Source: Paenibacillus sediminis
Lineage (GTDB): Bacteria; Bacillota; Bacilli; Paenibacillales; Paenibacillaceae
Assembly (NCBI RefSeq): GCF_017873765.1
Contig: NZ_JAGGKP010000008.1
Location: 42,616-106,615, forward strand
Length of the DNA: 64,000 nt
Direction of reading: 5' to 3'
A model generated the notes under the pieces. That model ran no database searches. It was not told the DNA's origin and saw only the letters and a program-made list of their open reading frames with translations. The position numbers and the translations under genes were made by a program. This document shows positions 9,325 to 18,084 of the stretch, in pieces; within the stretch, counting starts at the first letter, position 1; each line of letters begins with the position of its first letter.

Positions 9325-11116
9325 TTTGAGTGGCGAGTTTCTCGCCGATCGAGAGAGGCCGGAAGTCTTCGACGCTGGCCTCTTTTATTTTTTTAATGGA
9401 ACCGAAATGCTTCAGCAGCATTTTGCGGCGCTTCTCACCAACCCCAGGTATCGCATCGAGCTGCGAAGCGATCATTGATTTGCCGCGTTGTTCACGGTGG
9501 AACGTGATTGCAAAACGGTGAACCTCATCTTGAATCCGCTGAAGCAAATAAAATTCTTGACTGTCCCGAGGGAGCGACACAGGTTCCGGGGGATCCCCGA
9601 CCATCAACTGCGCTGTCTTATGCTTCTCGTCTTTAACAAGACCGCATACTGGAATGAACAGACCCAGTTCATTCTCGAGCACGTCGACAGCGGCTGAAAT
9701 TTGCCCTTTCCCGCCGTCTACAACAATGAGATCAGGCATCTCCAAATTTTCTTTCAGGACACGTTCATAACGACGCCGGATGACCTCACGCATCGTTTCA
9801 TAATCGTCCGGTCCTTTGACCGTCCGAATTTTGTATTTACGATATTCCTTCTTGGCTGGCTTACCGTCAATGAATACAACCATCGCTGATACTGGATTTG
9901 TACCTTGAATATTCGAGTTATCGAATGCTTCAATCCGATGTGCGGACGAAATGCCGATAATTTTCCCTAAATTTTCAGCAGCGATAGATGTACGTTCTTC
10001 ATTGCGCTCAATAAGCCGGAACTTCTCGTCTAACGCAACTTTGGCGTTATCGATAGCCATGCTGACCATCTGCTTCTTAAGTCCGCGCTGCGGCAAACGC
10101 ACTTTTACGCCAAGCCACTCCTGCAGCAATTGAGGACCATCCTCATCTTCTTCCGAATCCGGAGCAGGCAGCAAAATTTCCTGCGGCAATGCAGGATTGT
10201 CGCTATAGTACTGTGTAACATAGGACATAAAATCACTGTATGGATCGCCGTAGAATGGAAATACCGATCTATGCCGTTCGATCATTTTACCTTGCCGCAT
10301 ATACAAAATTTGAACACACATCCAGCCTTTATCCACGGCAAAGCCGAACACGTCACGATTCTTCGCATCACTTGTCGTAATTTTTTGTTTTTCCATGATA
10401 GCGTCAATGCTGATGATTTGATCTCGCAGCTCTTTTGCCCGTTCAAAATTGAGCTCTTCAGCTGCAGCTTCCATTTTGCGCTGTAAGTCTTTCTTAATGT
10501 CCTCGTGTCCGCCGCTTAGAAAGCGGGTAATCTCATGCGTAATTTCTTCATAAGAAGATTGAGGTATTTCCTTGACGCAAGGAGCCATACACTGACCTAT
10601 ATGATAATACAGACATACCTCTTTCGGCATGACATTACATTTGCGAAGCGGATACATCCGGTCAAGCAACTTCTTCGTCTGCTGGGCAGCGTAAGCATTT
10701 GGATACGGTCCAAAATATTTCGCTTTATCCTTGAGGACACGCCGAGTCACCTCAAGCTTAGGGTGAGCCTCATTCGTAATTTTAATATATGGATACGTTT
10801 TGTCGTCCTTAAGCAGAACATTGTAACGCGGCATGTGCTGTTTAATTAGATTATTTTCGAGAATAAGAGCTTCCATATTGCTGCCGGTTACAATATATTC
10901 GAAATCACGGATTTCCGAGACGAGCATCTGCGTCTTCCCATTATGACTGCCGGTAAAATAAGAACGAACGCGATTTTTCAAAATTTTAGCTTTACCAACA
11001 TAAATGATAGTGCCATCTTTGTTCTTCATTAAATAACAACCCGGAAGATCAGGCAGCAGAGCCAGCTTATTGCGGATGTTCTCCATTGCCTTTTCCTGTT
11101 CTTCCAGTTCTTTCAT
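9293..11116 (-). CDS. uvrC: Excinuclease ABC subunit C
   Basis: UvrC makes both incisions in nucleotide excision repair after UvrAB loading. The N-terminal GIY-YIG nuclease begins [24 protein letters not shown]. The UVR motif ([17 protein letters not shown], here [13 protein letters not shown]) lies mid-protein. The RNase H-like C-terminal nuclease includes [14 protein letters not shown] and VDGGKGQ, and a helix-hairpin-helix tail ends the protein ([19 protein letters not shown]). The frame opens at 11161. The ATG at 11116 has GGAG six bases upstream (607 aa), while ATG 11086 would give the family-typical short N terminus. It overlaps the CPBP gene at the 3' end. No LexA box was found upstream. 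Confidence 0.95.
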   Translation of the reverse strand: MKELEEQEKAMENIRNKLALLPDLPGCYLMKNKDGTIIYVGKAKILKNRVRSYFTGSHNGKTQMLVSEIRDFEYIVTGSNMEALILENNLIKQHMPRYNVLLKDDKTYPYIKITNEAHPKLEVTRRVLKDKAKYFGPYPNAYAAQQTKKLLDRMYPLRKCNVMPKEVCLYYHIGQCMAPCVKEIPQSSYEEITHEITRFLSGGHEDIKKDLQRKMEAAAEELNFERAKELRDQIISIDAIMEKQKITTSDAKNRDVFGFAVDKGWMCVQILYMRQGKMIERHRSVFPFYGDPYSDFMSYVTQYYSDNPALPQEILLPAPDSEEDEDGPQLLQEWLGVKVRLPQRGLKKQMVSMAIDNAKVALDEKFRLIERNEERTSIAAENLGKIIGISSAHRIEAFDNSNIQGTNPVSAMVVFIDGKPAKKEYRKYKIRTVKGPDDYETMREVIRRRYERVLKENLEMPDLIVVDGGKGQISAAVDVLENELGLFIPVCGLVKDEKHKTAQLMVGDPPEPVSLPRDSQEFYLLQRIQDEVHRFAITFHREQRGKSMIASQLDAIPGVGEKRRKMLLKHFGSIKKIKEASVEDFRPLSIGEKLATQIIAALQDEES

Positions 11117-11221
11117 GAATTGCTCCACTTGCTTCATCCCTCCCGAGTAGAACATCATCAATGTAACTTATCATATTATAAGAAATTTTTACAGATCGTT
11201 TCAATTCCATATTATGTGTAA

Positions 11222-11258
11222 GCAAAAAAGCCCCCGGCCGTAAGACCGAAGGGCTTCT
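11222..11258 (-). terminator. Terminator of trxA
   Basis: On the minus strand a GC-rich stem (AGCCCTTCGGTC with GGCCGGGGGCT, near 11258-11232) is followed by TTTTTT. It lies directly after the trxA stop and upstream of uvrC. Confidence 0.85.
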
Positions 11259-11268
11259 AATGGTACAA

Positions 11269-11586
11269 TTATTGGTGTTTAGCAATAATGTTTTTCAAAG
11301 TTTCTTTGGAGTTCACTCCAACCACTTTATCCACGGGTTGACCATCTTTGAAGAAGATCAAAGTTGGGATACTCATTACACCGAAACGGGAAGCAGACTC
11401 TGGGTTGTCATCCACGTTTACTTTTGCAATTTTAACAGAGTCGCCAACTTCAGTTGCCAGGTCCTCTAGAATTGGAGCAAGCATTTTGCAAGGTCCGCAC
11501 CATGGAGCCCAGAAGTCTACAACGACTGTTCCGCTTCCTTCTACTTCAGAAGTGAACGTTTGGTCAGTTACATTAACAATTGCCAT
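11269..11586 (-). CDS. trxA: Thioredoxin
   Basis: The 105-residue protein is a complete thioredoxin fold with active site WCGPC (C30, C33) and the cis-Pro loop SIPTLIFF. Length and sequence match the housekeeping TrxA that reduces ribonucleotide reductase, methionine sulfoxide reductase and other disulfides in the cytoplasm. The ATG has a nearby AGGAGGAAT. It has its own promoter and terminator and so forms a single-gene unit between uvrC and the small membrane gene. Confidence 0.96.
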   Translation of the reverse strand: MAIVNVTDQTFTSEVEGSGTVVVDFWAPWCGPCKMLAPILEDLATEVGDSVKIAKVNVDDNPESASRFGVMSIPTLIFFKDGQPVDKVVGVNSKETLKNIIAKHQ

Positions 11587-11652
11587 ATAAAATTCCTCCT
11601 TATATCATTGGACATTATTTCAATAATGAGACATCGGTTTCTCGACATCATC

Positions 11653-11681
11653 AGTATACCACCTTATTTAGAAAATGTGAA
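11653..11681 (-). promoter_or_regulatory. Sigma-A-type promoter of trxA
   Basis: On the minus strand TTCACA (11681-11676) and TATACT (11658-11653) are 17 bp apart, about 70 bp before the trxA start codon. Confidence 0.6.
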
Positions 11682-11708
11682 ATCATTTGAATTACAGATT
11701 AACTTTTC

Positions 11709-11738
11709 TTTACAAAACATTTACCCTTTAGTTATACT
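11709..11738 (+). promoter_or_regulatory. Sigma-A-type promoter of the YqzM-like gene
   Basis: TTTACA (11709-11714) and TATACT (11733-11738) are separated by 18 bp, about 60 bp before the ATG at 11801. It is divergent from the trxA promoter. Confidence 0.55.
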
Positions 11739-11800
11739 GTTCTTAATTAGGACTGTCTATGCTTTATGGTAAGATAATCCAACATGAGGAGGCAATCACC

Positions 11801-11956
11801 ATGGATGTTAACGTTCATCTTGCGGATCCACGGGAACACGTTAATGAAGAACCCCGTGACGACTTAGGTGATTTGATGACCGGCTTTTTTGGAATGGCTG
11901 GTTTTATGTTCCTTATCTTTTTAGTCATGGTTTTGGTGAAATTTTTCGCGGGCTAA
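11801..11956 (+). CDS. Small single-pass membrane protein (YqzM-like)
   Basis: The 51-residue product has an acidic N-terminal half (residues 1-25) and one C-terminal membrane segment (GFFGMAGFMFLIFLVMVLVKFF). The ATG at 11801 follows GAGGAGG by eight bases. An upstream in-frame ATG at 11759 has no ribosome binding site. The charged-then-helix layout and the terminal VKF resemble the YqzM family of Bacillales. Its function is unknown. A strong terminator follows. Confidence 0.7.
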   Translation: MDVNVHLADPREHVNEEPRDDLGDLMTGFFGMAGFMFLIFLVMVLVKFFAG

Positions 11957-11969
11957 GAGTGTATTCCCA

Positions 11970-12022
11970 AGAAAAAAGTCTGATCCTCCGCATGTTCATT
12001 CGGAAGCTCAGACTTTTTTTCT
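11970..12022. terminator. Bidirectional terminator between the YqzM-like gene and dnaI
   Basis: Stem AAAAAAGTCTGA (11972-11983) pairs with TCAGACTTTTTT (12008-12019), with additional partial pairing inside (TCCTCCG with CGGAAGC). T tracts are present on both strands, so it can serve both convergent genes. Confidence 0.85.
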
Positions 12023-12042
12023 ATATATTGAAGAACATAATA

Positions 12043-12996
12043 TTAATGACGTCCTCGTTTGTTCTCTCCATTCACGACAATGACATCGACAAACGGAGAA
12101 ATTCGATCCATCAGCCGTTGTCCTTTGTACACTTCTTCCCCATCCTTACTTGTGAAGCTGAGATGCTTCTCTAATCCCTCAAGCGAATAGTTCGATGTAT
12201 AGAAAGTTGGCTTACGGTTCATTCGATAGTTCAGAATCGAACCTAATACATGGTCACGAACCCAAGGATTTAAATTTTCGGCTCCAATATCGTCAAAAAT
12301 AAGTAAATCCGCCTGCTTCATCACTTCGATCGTTTCTTTGATTTTGGCGCCGTCCTGCAGCATCGATTTCAAATCCTCGACAAATTCAGGCATGTAGACG
12401 ATCGCACCAGTGTATCCCGCTTTCGCAAGTTCATGCAGCAAGTAGCACATTAAAAATGTTTTGCCTGTTCCAAAGTGACCTGTCAAATACAGTCCGTGAA
12501 TAGGCAGTCCGTTCTGCTTCACCTCATTAATATAACGGAACACTTGCTCCACAGCATGTGCGCGTTTAATGTCCTTCGCCATAATTTCCACTGCATCATA
12601 ACCTTCAGCAAGTGCTCGCTCATCTACGTAGAAGCTGTGAATCCGTTTTTTAATATCTTGCTGCCGTTCTTTCGTAAGCTGCAGCGAACATGCCACTTCA
12701 TGAGCATAGATTTGCGCTGTACCATTTACGTTCTCAACGGACAGCCTCGTATAGTGACCTTGAAAATCATTCGGGCAATGGTCAAGACCAGGACATGCCG
12801 CACAGTTGTGCTGTTCTTTAACATATTGATACACTCTGCTCATATTAACGGTAATACTTTCATCCTTAAGCTCTGGATGTTCATTCCGCAGCTTCTTCAC
12901 GAGCGGATCGTTCAACAGCTCAGCTGCAAGCTGCTGGGACTTTTGCCTCAGCTGAGGGTTTTTCATTTGCTGCAAAATTTCTGCTAAAGATTCCAT
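12043..12996 (-). CDS. dnaI: Primosomal protein DnaI (helicase loader)
   Basis: DnaI is the AAA+ ATPase that loads the replicative helicase at oriC and at restart sites. The 317-residue protein has an N-terminal zinc-binding helicase-interaction domain with C65, C68, C74 and H81. The C-terminal ATPase has Walker A GHFGTGKT (173-180), Walker B LLIFDDIGAE and the sensor region FYTSNYS. It starts 18 bp after the dnaB stop with a good AGGAGG, forming the same dnaB-dnaI pair as in B. subtilis. The first gene of that operon in B. subtilis, nrdR, is not in front of this copy. Confidence 0.96.
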   Translation of the reverse strand: MESLAEILQQMKNPQLRQKSQQLAAELLNDPLVKKLRNEHPELKDESITVNMSRVYQYVKEQHNCAACPGLDHCPNDFQGHYTRLSVENVNGTAQIYAHEVACSLQLTKERQQDIKKRIHSFYVDERALAEGYDAVEIMAKDIKRAHAVEQVFRYINEVKQNGLPIHGLYLTGHFGTGKTFLMCYLLHELAKAGYTGAIVYMPEFVEDLKSMLQDGAKIKETIEVMKQADLLIFDDIGAENLNPWVRDHVLGSILNYRMNRKPTFYTSNYSLEGLEKHLSFTSKDGEEVYKGQRLMDRISPFVDVIVVNGENKRGRH

Positions 12997-13014
12997 AAGC
13001 TCCTCCTTTCTTTC

Positions 13015-14532
13015 TTACTGCTTATCCTTTTTCTTGCTAGCTTGCATCTGCTCAGCCATCCGAATCAGTGCTGCAAATTCTTCTTCAGATACGGTCTCAC
13101 CTTGCTCTGTACTTTGCACTATCGGTATTTCAGGTTTGGACTTTGCTGTCTTATTGTAACTACGGGTACGCGGCGAAGCTGAGGCATACGTGCCAGCAGC
13201 TTGTCTGCTTTTCACTTTGGATTGTTCCCTGATGTACTCTACAGCCTTCTCATACGTATTCACTTGCTTCAGCAGCATGTTCGAGGCAATCGCCTCCACG
13301 AAATTACGGTTAATGCGCTGTTCACTTCCTGAAGTTAAGAGAGACATTAAATAATGAATAAGTACGTTGATCACTTCACCCGGCAGCTTATAGCTGAGGT
13401 CTATTTTCTCGAATATGTCTAGAAAATTATCCGGGACAGAGCCTGGGAAAAAAGTTTGCAGCATACGCGTATAAGGCTCATTTCGAAGCATCATGTTATA
13501 TTGATGAATATCGCATTTCGATTGAAACTGCTGCGGAACTTCCAAATAATATTCCATTTGTACGGCATGCTCGAGCGGAACGGCCGTTTCTGACTCTCTT
13601 TGCTGCATCAACTCCACTTTACCAGCCAGCACTTGGCGTTCTTCTTGGCGCTTCTTCCCTTGACGGAAGTGCAGACTCGCTTTATGCTGCAGCTCATCAA
13701 ACATCAGATCTCCATCAGGCGTGAAAATACCGTCTTCATCGAGAAGTCTGCAAATATCTTGAAGACTTAAATTGTATTTACGAACCACATAGTTGACGAT
13801 CCCCATCTGTTCATGGTTGTAACGAAGCTTTTCTACATATGCACGGTTAGCCGATTCACGGGGAAACCGTAAAATGATATCGGCATAATTGACTCCATCC
13901 TCATCATCTGCGAGCTTCAGCCCAGGCTGTCTAGATGTAGCAACCTCAGCTAAAGCTTGCTCTAATTCATAGTCAATGACATGCGTATTTAATTCAAAAA
14001 TATCATAAAACGGATGTGATATATTTTCTTTATTCGTAGACAGGCCCGCCCATTCTTCCGGCTCTTTGCTCCATAGCTGCTCTCGCAAGGACAACACGGC
14101 AAATTTGCCGATTTTATCACGCAGCAGCAGTGTTAGATGTTGTGTCTTAAAAAATTCTGCTGGCGAAAGCGGCGGCTGTAATTCATATTCATAAATATAG
14201 TCATCGTTCTCTGGTATATAGACCCGGCTTGTCTGTAGCAGCCCGACAGCTTCCAGTTTGGATGCCTGCTCAATGACATACTTTCGTCCCTTCTCACTTG
14301 GTTCAAGACCAAGCGTAAGAAACAAACGACGCTGTTGTTCGATGCGCGAGTATCCTACCTGCTCCAGCGGAATATGCTGAAACAACAGTTGATAGAAGCT
14401 AATCGCAAACGCACCTACCATCGGCTGATAGATCATACTCAGCATTCTGCTGTCCAGAGCGCTCAAAGAAAAGTCTCTGTATACGCAGTAACGATGATTT
14501 TCGGTAAAATGCAACAAACTTTTCATGCGCAT
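13015..14532 (-). CDS. dnaB: Replication initiation and membrane attachment protein DnaB
   Basis: This is the Firmicute-specific DnaB co-loader, not the helicase. Residues 1-300 form DH1-like winged-helix domains (LSALDSRMLSMIYQPMVG). The C-terminal DnaB_2/DnaD domain covers about residues 320-450, with the conserved KIDLSYKLPGEVINVLIHY and a long linker followed by an acidic and lysine-rich tail. The ATG at 14532 was chosen because GGAGG lies nine bases upstream; the frame is open to 14562. Length of 505 compares with about 472 in B. subtilis, the excess being the low-complexity linker. It is co-transcribed with dnaI. Confidence 0.93.
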   Translation of the reverse strand: MRMKSLLHFTENHRYCVYRDFSLSALDSRMLSMIYQPMVGAFAISFYQLLFQHIPLEQVGYSRIEQQRRLFLTLGLEPSEKGRKYVIEQASKLEAVGLLQTSRVYIPENDDYIYEYELQPPLSPAEFFKTQHLTLLLRDKIGKFAVLSLREQLWSKEPEEWAGLSTNKENISHPFYDIFELNTHVIDYELEQALAEVATSRQPGLKLADDEDGVNYADIILRFPRESANRAYVEKLRYNHEQMGIVNYVVRKYNLSLQDICRLLDEDGIFTPDGDLMFDELQHKASLHFRQGKKRQEERQVLAGKVELMQQRESETAVPLEHAVQMEYYLEVPQQFQSKCDIHQYNMMLRNEPYTRMLQTFFPGSVPDNFLDIFEKIDLSYKLPGEVINVLIHYLMSLLTSGSEQRINRNFVEAIASNMLLKQVNTYEKAVEYIREQSKVKSRQAAGTYASASPRTRSYNKTAKSKPEIPIVQSTEQGETVSEEEFAALIRMAEQMQASKKKDKQ

Positions 14533-14666
14533 CGCTTGTGTTCCTCCAATAATTTGATCCATTTCGTCATCAAGGTTGTAGCACTATTCTATCATAAGAG
14601 AAACGAGGATTCGAAGTCTATTTTGTTGGAAGCTGATGATGTTCATTTGGATATGATGAGAAATAT

Positions 14667-14706
14667 AGTAAAAAGGCCACTCCTTTCATAGGAATGGCCT
14701 TTTAGA
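14667..14706 (-). terminator. Terminator of the stalk-domain hydrolase gene
   Basis: Stem AAAAGGCCACTCCT (14670-14683) pairs with AGGAATGGCCTTTT with one mismatch. It lies just after the hydrolase stop at 14714 and has T/A tracts on both sides. Confidence 0.8.
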
Positions 14707-14713
14707 TCATCAA

Positions 14714-16345
14714 CTATTTTTTCGAATGAATCCAGTCTGCCAAATCTAGAACAACTTGCTCTGGCACATTTGCAGAGAGTGCATATTCATTACCGGTAGA
14801 AGGCTTATCATACGGAACAAATAAATGAGTTAATGCAGGGTAAGATTTATATACGACATTACTCCGTCCCGCTAAATCTTGTTTCCAAACATCTAAATTA
14901 GATTTATCTACTTGAACGTCATTCTCACCTTGGGCGATGAACAGGGGTACTTGCTGTTTCTTAGCAATTTCCGGACCGCTGTAATTTCTAAAATCGTACC
15001 ACCAATAAGCATTTCCAAGCGGAAACTGCTGTGGAAGGTTGTCTTTTGAATATTGTGGATCTTTAATTATTTTATAGTACTGAATGACCTGCTCAATTTG
15101 CGCTATAGCGGACTCAGGCACTCCTGCAGCTCTATAACGCTCAATGGCTCCTTCATACTGCTTAATGACTAAATCTTCTAAAGAACCGCTCGGCGCAGCC
15201 ATCAGCATCGCTCCAGCGATACTTTTATCCGTATCGGCTTCAAGGATTCGAGGAATGAGCATTCCTCCCTGACTATGACCGAGTACATAAATTTGGGAAG
15301 TATCAATTTTCTCTTCTGCTTTCAATGCTTGAACGGCATAGATTGCATCGTCAATTGTTTCTTCCTTCACCGTAAACTTCGGAAAATCGGATCTAATCGG
15401 ATATTCTCGCGTTCGCTTGTCATAACGCAGCACGGCAATCCCTTTGTTCGCCAGTCCTCCAGCGAGATCTCGGAACATCTTACTGCCGCCGATCGACTCA
15501 TCGCGGTCATTTGGACCTGATCCATGAACAAGAACAACGACAGGAAATTTGCCTTCTCCTTTAGGCAATGTAAGTACTCCTGGTAATTGAAAAGGGCTCT
15601 GTCCGATGACAACCTCTTTCTCTATGTATTGATCAGGGTGATCGTAGGAAGGGGCTTTATAATTACTTGATACATCAGTCACTAATCCTATGTCATCGAG
15701 TAACCCCTGCTTATCAAACCTAAGCTCTAATGCAAAAACGGCTCCTTGAGGCGTCTTGTAAACTAATCTCTCATTACGATGAACGAGCGATTGATTAGAA
15801 TCTGCCTTGAGTAGCGTCCAACTAGTCCCAAATAACGAGCCAATCTTAATCGGCATTAGGGAAAGCTGTTCTATCGGAAGCTTAACCTTTAAAGAGCTAT
15901 TTAATAATTGCTCGGCATTCTCGAATTTCCCTTGTTTCATTCGTGCCATAAAGTACAGTGCCTTTGTTCTCGTATCAGCATGCTCTATGTTGATTCCATC
16001 TGTGCTGTTCCAATCTACATCCACTGCGAGCGCTTTATTGAAACTTGCTAGTGATACTAGAGTCACAAGCTCCTTATTCTGTACCGGAGCAGATGATAGA
16101 TTAAACGCTCCTCCGTTTAATGTCGATTGCGATTGATTAAGCTGCACTCTCCACTCCTTATCGCCAAGTGATACACGAATCGCTTTATCGCTTGGCAGCC
16201 ACTGTACATCAGCACCTAAGGCTTCTGCGCTGCTTCGGAGCGGCACCAATACTTCCTTCGTATCCTCCGCAGAAATAGATGCAGGCAAAATAAGAGCCGA
16301 TAACACACTTGCTGCGAGCATCGCATTCACAAATCTGTTCTTCAT
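14714..16345 (-). CDS. Secreted alpha/beta hydrolase with copper-amine-oxidase-type N-terminal domain
   Basis: The 543-residue protein begins with a signal peptide (residues 1-25, AMLAASVLSALILPASISA). It then has a Cu_amine_oxidN1-type stalk domain (VPLRSSAEALGADVQW to about 120), a DUF3887-like segment (about 125-240), and an alpha/beta hydrolase domain with oxyanion region VLVHGSGPNDRDE, nucleophile elbow GHSQGG and terminal catalytic His in ALTHLF. The ATG at 16345 lies ten bases after GGAGG. The stalk domain is very common in secreted Paenibacillus proteins and supports the host assignment. It probably acts as an extracellular esterase or peptidase; the substrate is unknown. Confidence 0.86.
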   Translation of the reverse strand: MKNRFVNAMLAASVLSALILPASISAEDTKEVLVPLRSSAEALGADVQWLPSDKAIRVSLGDKEWRVQLNQSQSTLNGGAFNLSSAPVQNKELVTLVSLASFNKALAVDVDWNSTDGINIEHADTRTKALYFMARMKQGKFENAEQLLNSSLKVKLPIEQLSLMPIKIGSLFGTSWTLLKADSNQSLVHRNERLVYKTPQGAVFALELRFDKQGLLDDIGLVTDVSSNYKAPSYDHPDQYIEKEVVIGQSPFQLPGVLTLPKGEGKFPVVVLVHGSGPNDRDESIGGSKMFRDLAGGLANKGIAVLRYDKRTREYPIRSDFPKFTVKEETIDDAIYAVQALKAEEKIDTSQIYVLGHSQGGMLIPRILEADTDKSIAGAMLMAAPSGSLEDLVIKQYEGAIERYRAAGVPESAIAQIEQVIQYYKIIKDPQYSKDNLPQQFPLGNAYWWYDFRNYSGPEIAKKQQVPLFIAQGENDVQVDKSNLDVWKQDLAGRSNVVYKSYPALTHLFVPYDKPSTGNEYALSANVPEQVVLDLADWIHSKK

Positions 16346-16444
16346 CCCAAACATTCCTCCCCCGTAAAATGAATCGAATTCATACATTTAAAAGTATAAA
16401 GTTTAAATTTTACAAAAACAAGAAATATAAGGAAATCAATAAAC

Positions 16445-16480
16445 AAATAAAAAAACTCCCCTTCTGGGGAGCTTTATGAA
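16445..16480 (-). terminator. Terminator of yuiB
   Basis: On the minus strand, AGCTCCCC-AGAAG-GGGGAGTT is followed by TTTTTT and lies 30 bp after the yuiB stop. Confidence 0.85.
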
Positions 16481-16510
16481 AATCCTTATGACTCTGAAAA
16501 TGAACAAGCA

Positions 16511-16804
16511 TTAGAACATTTTATAACCTTTCTGCCGTAACGTCTGGATCGTCCATCCGCTGAGAACAGCCCCAGCAAGTCCTGAGATTGCTGTCAAATA
16601 ATCAACAAGCCGGAAGGATGCAATATGAGTCCAAAATGAGGTCTCATGATCCCATAATGAATAGACGACGATCGGCAAAATGACGATGATAAATAAATAT
16701 GCCGGAAACCACGTAGTTTTCATTAACATATTTAATATGAAGCCAATACCGAACATCATAACAAAGAATAGTATCATTAAAATGATGACGACGATAAAGC
16801 CCAT
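16511..16804 (-). CDS. yuiB: YuiB-family small membrane protein
   Basis: This 97-residue protein has three hydrophobic segments (about 4-28, 33-50, 68-87) and ends LRQKGYKMF, which I recognise as the YuiB tail. In B. subtilis yuiB sits beside yumB and yumC, and here the NADH dehydrogenase and yumC homologues follow within 3 kb, which supports the assignment. Its function is unknown. It has its own terminator and is divergent from hemQ. Confidence 0.75.
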   Translation of the reverse strand: MGFIVVIILMILFFVMMFGIGFILNMLMKTTWFPAYLFIIVILPIVVYSLWDHETSFWTHIASFRLVDYLTAISGLAGAVLSGWTIQTLRQKGYKMF

Positions 16805-16926
16805 GATTGCTTATTCACCTCACGAATTTAAGTATAAAGCGCACAGAATATGTATGGACTAGTAGTAAGTGTACTAGAAAAATAGTGACGAAGCAATGAA
16901 CATTCGTGAAGAGATTGTGAATCCAT

Positions 16927-16956
16927 TTGCCCTAATAAAGGAAATTGGGATACAAT
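16927..16956 (+). promoter_or_regulatory. Sigma-A-type promoter of hemQ
   Basis: TTGCCC (16927-16932) and TACAAT (16951-16956) are 18 bp apart, about 64 bp before the hemQ ATG. Confidence 0.55.
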
Positions 16957-17019
16957 GAAATAGGCAATATGGCCATGATTAAATATTAAATTCATTATAT
17001 ATATTTTAGGAGTGATGAC

Positions 17020-17769
17020 ATGAACGAGGCTACACTAACACTAGAGGGTTGGTATGCGCTCCACGATTTTCGCTCAATCAATTGGGCTGCATGGAAAGCT
17101 GCAGATGATGAGGAACGTGCAGTAGCTTTGGATGAGCTGAACGCATTTCTGAAAGAGTGGAGCGACGTTGAAGCAGAGAAGCAAGGAAGCACAGCCGTAT
17201 ACAGCATTGTGGGACAAAAAGCAGATTTCGTGCTTATGCACCTGCGCGAAACATTAGATGAACTTAATGCGATTGAGAATGCTTTTAACAAAACAACGTT
17301 TGCCCAATATACAACAAAAGCTTACTCTTATGTGAGTGTCGTTGAACTGAGCAACTATTTAGCCTCTTCAGACGGCGGCGATCCAATGCAAAATCCGCAT
17401 GTCATTGCCCGTCTAAAACCAATATTGCCAAAAGCATCTTACATTTGCTTCTATCCAATGAACAAAAAACGTGATCTATCCGATAACTGGTATATGCTAA
17501 CCATGGATGAACGCCGGGATATGATGCGCAGTCATGGATTGATTGGCCGCAACTACGCTGGTAAAGTAAAACAAATTATTACCGGCTCCATTGGTTTTGA
17601 CGATTGGGAGTGGGGCGTTACACTGTTTGCCGATGATGCGCTTCAGTTCAAAAAACTGATCTACGAAATGCGCTTTGATGAAGTCAGTGCACGCTTTGCT
17701 GAATTCGGATCGTTCTTTGTCGGCAATTTGCTCTCTCCTGAGAAGTTTGAAGAAATGCTTAAATTATAA
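17020..17769 (+). CDS. hemQ: Coproheme decarboxylase HemQ
   Basis: HemQ (YwfI) performs the last step of the coproporphyrin-dependent haem pathway of Gram-positives, decarboxylating coproheme III to haem b. The 249-residue length matches the family. The catalytic tyrosine segment FYPMNKKRD puts Tyr at residue 145, and the proximal haem ligand is H172 in [10 protein letters not shown]. It belongs to the chlorite-dismutase superfamily. It is monocistronic, between yuiB and an 81-residue unknown gene. Haem supply fits the many respiratory genes nearby. Confidence 0.96.
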   Translation: MNEATLTLEGWYALHDFRSINWAAWKAADDEERAVALDELNAFLKEWSDVEAEKQGSTAVYSIVGQKADFVLMHLRETLDELNAIENAFNKTTFAQYTTKAYSYVSVVELSNYLASSDGGDPMQNPHVIARLKPILPKASYICFYPMNKKRDLSDNWYMLTMDERRDMMRSHGLIGRNYAGKVKQIITGSIGFDDWEWGVTLFADDALQFKKLIYEMRFDEVSARFAEFGSFFVGNLLSPEKFEEMLKL

Positions 17770-17793
17770 GAAAACCTTCTAACGTCGTGTTCA

Positions 17794-17830
17794 TAAAAGG
17801 TGCCCCTGATCATCATCAGGAGCACCTTTG
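17794..17830. terminator. Terminator between hemQ and the 81-residue gene
   Basis: Stem AAAGGTGC-CCTGATCATCATCAGG-AGCACCTTT (17797-17828) closes hemQ and the convergent gene that stops at 17838. A T-rich stretch follows on the plus strand. Confidence 0.8.
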
Positions 17831-17837
17831 TTCATTT

Positions 17838-18083
17838 TTATTGATCGTGATCTTGGTCTAAAGATTCAAGATATTCGGCTGTTGCACGGTCCCGGGCACG
17901 ACTCTTTTCTTTCAACCTCTCAATAGCCGGAAGAATAAGAATGTCGATCTCTTTCTGTACCGTATATGCTAAATCATACTGCTGCTGATCTTCTAAATAC
18001 GAACCCACTTCCATAAGCGCGTTATATCGATCCAGTTCATCACGAGTAAGAAGTCCCCGAACTTGAACACTACAGTGTCGCAT
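17838..18083 (-). CDS. Conserved-looking small soluble protein, unrecognised
   Basis: The 81-residue, mostly helical, charged product (TRDELDRYNALMEVGSYLED, EIDILILPAIERLKEK) has no membrane segment and no motif I recognise. Its start codon overlaps the region after the NADH dehydrogenase stop (TAAAATG), so it is almost certainly translated from the same transcript. The operon position next to a flavoprotein dehydrogenase is the only functional hint. The C terminus is rich in Asp and Gln. Confidence 0.7.
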   Translation of the reverse strand: MRHCSVQVRGLLTRDELDRYNALMEVGSYLEDQQQYDLAYTVQKEIDILILPAIERLKEKSRARDRATAEYLESLDQDHDQ

Positions 18084-18084
18084 T

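Noticed and set aside
12475..12987. 170-codon frame on the plus strand inside dnaI
   Set aside because: It is antisense to the conserved zinc and linker region of DnaI and has no recognisable features.
14335..14691. 118-codon frame on the plus strand over the start of dnaB
   Set aside because: It is antisense to the conserved N terminus of DnaB and has no ribosome binding site.
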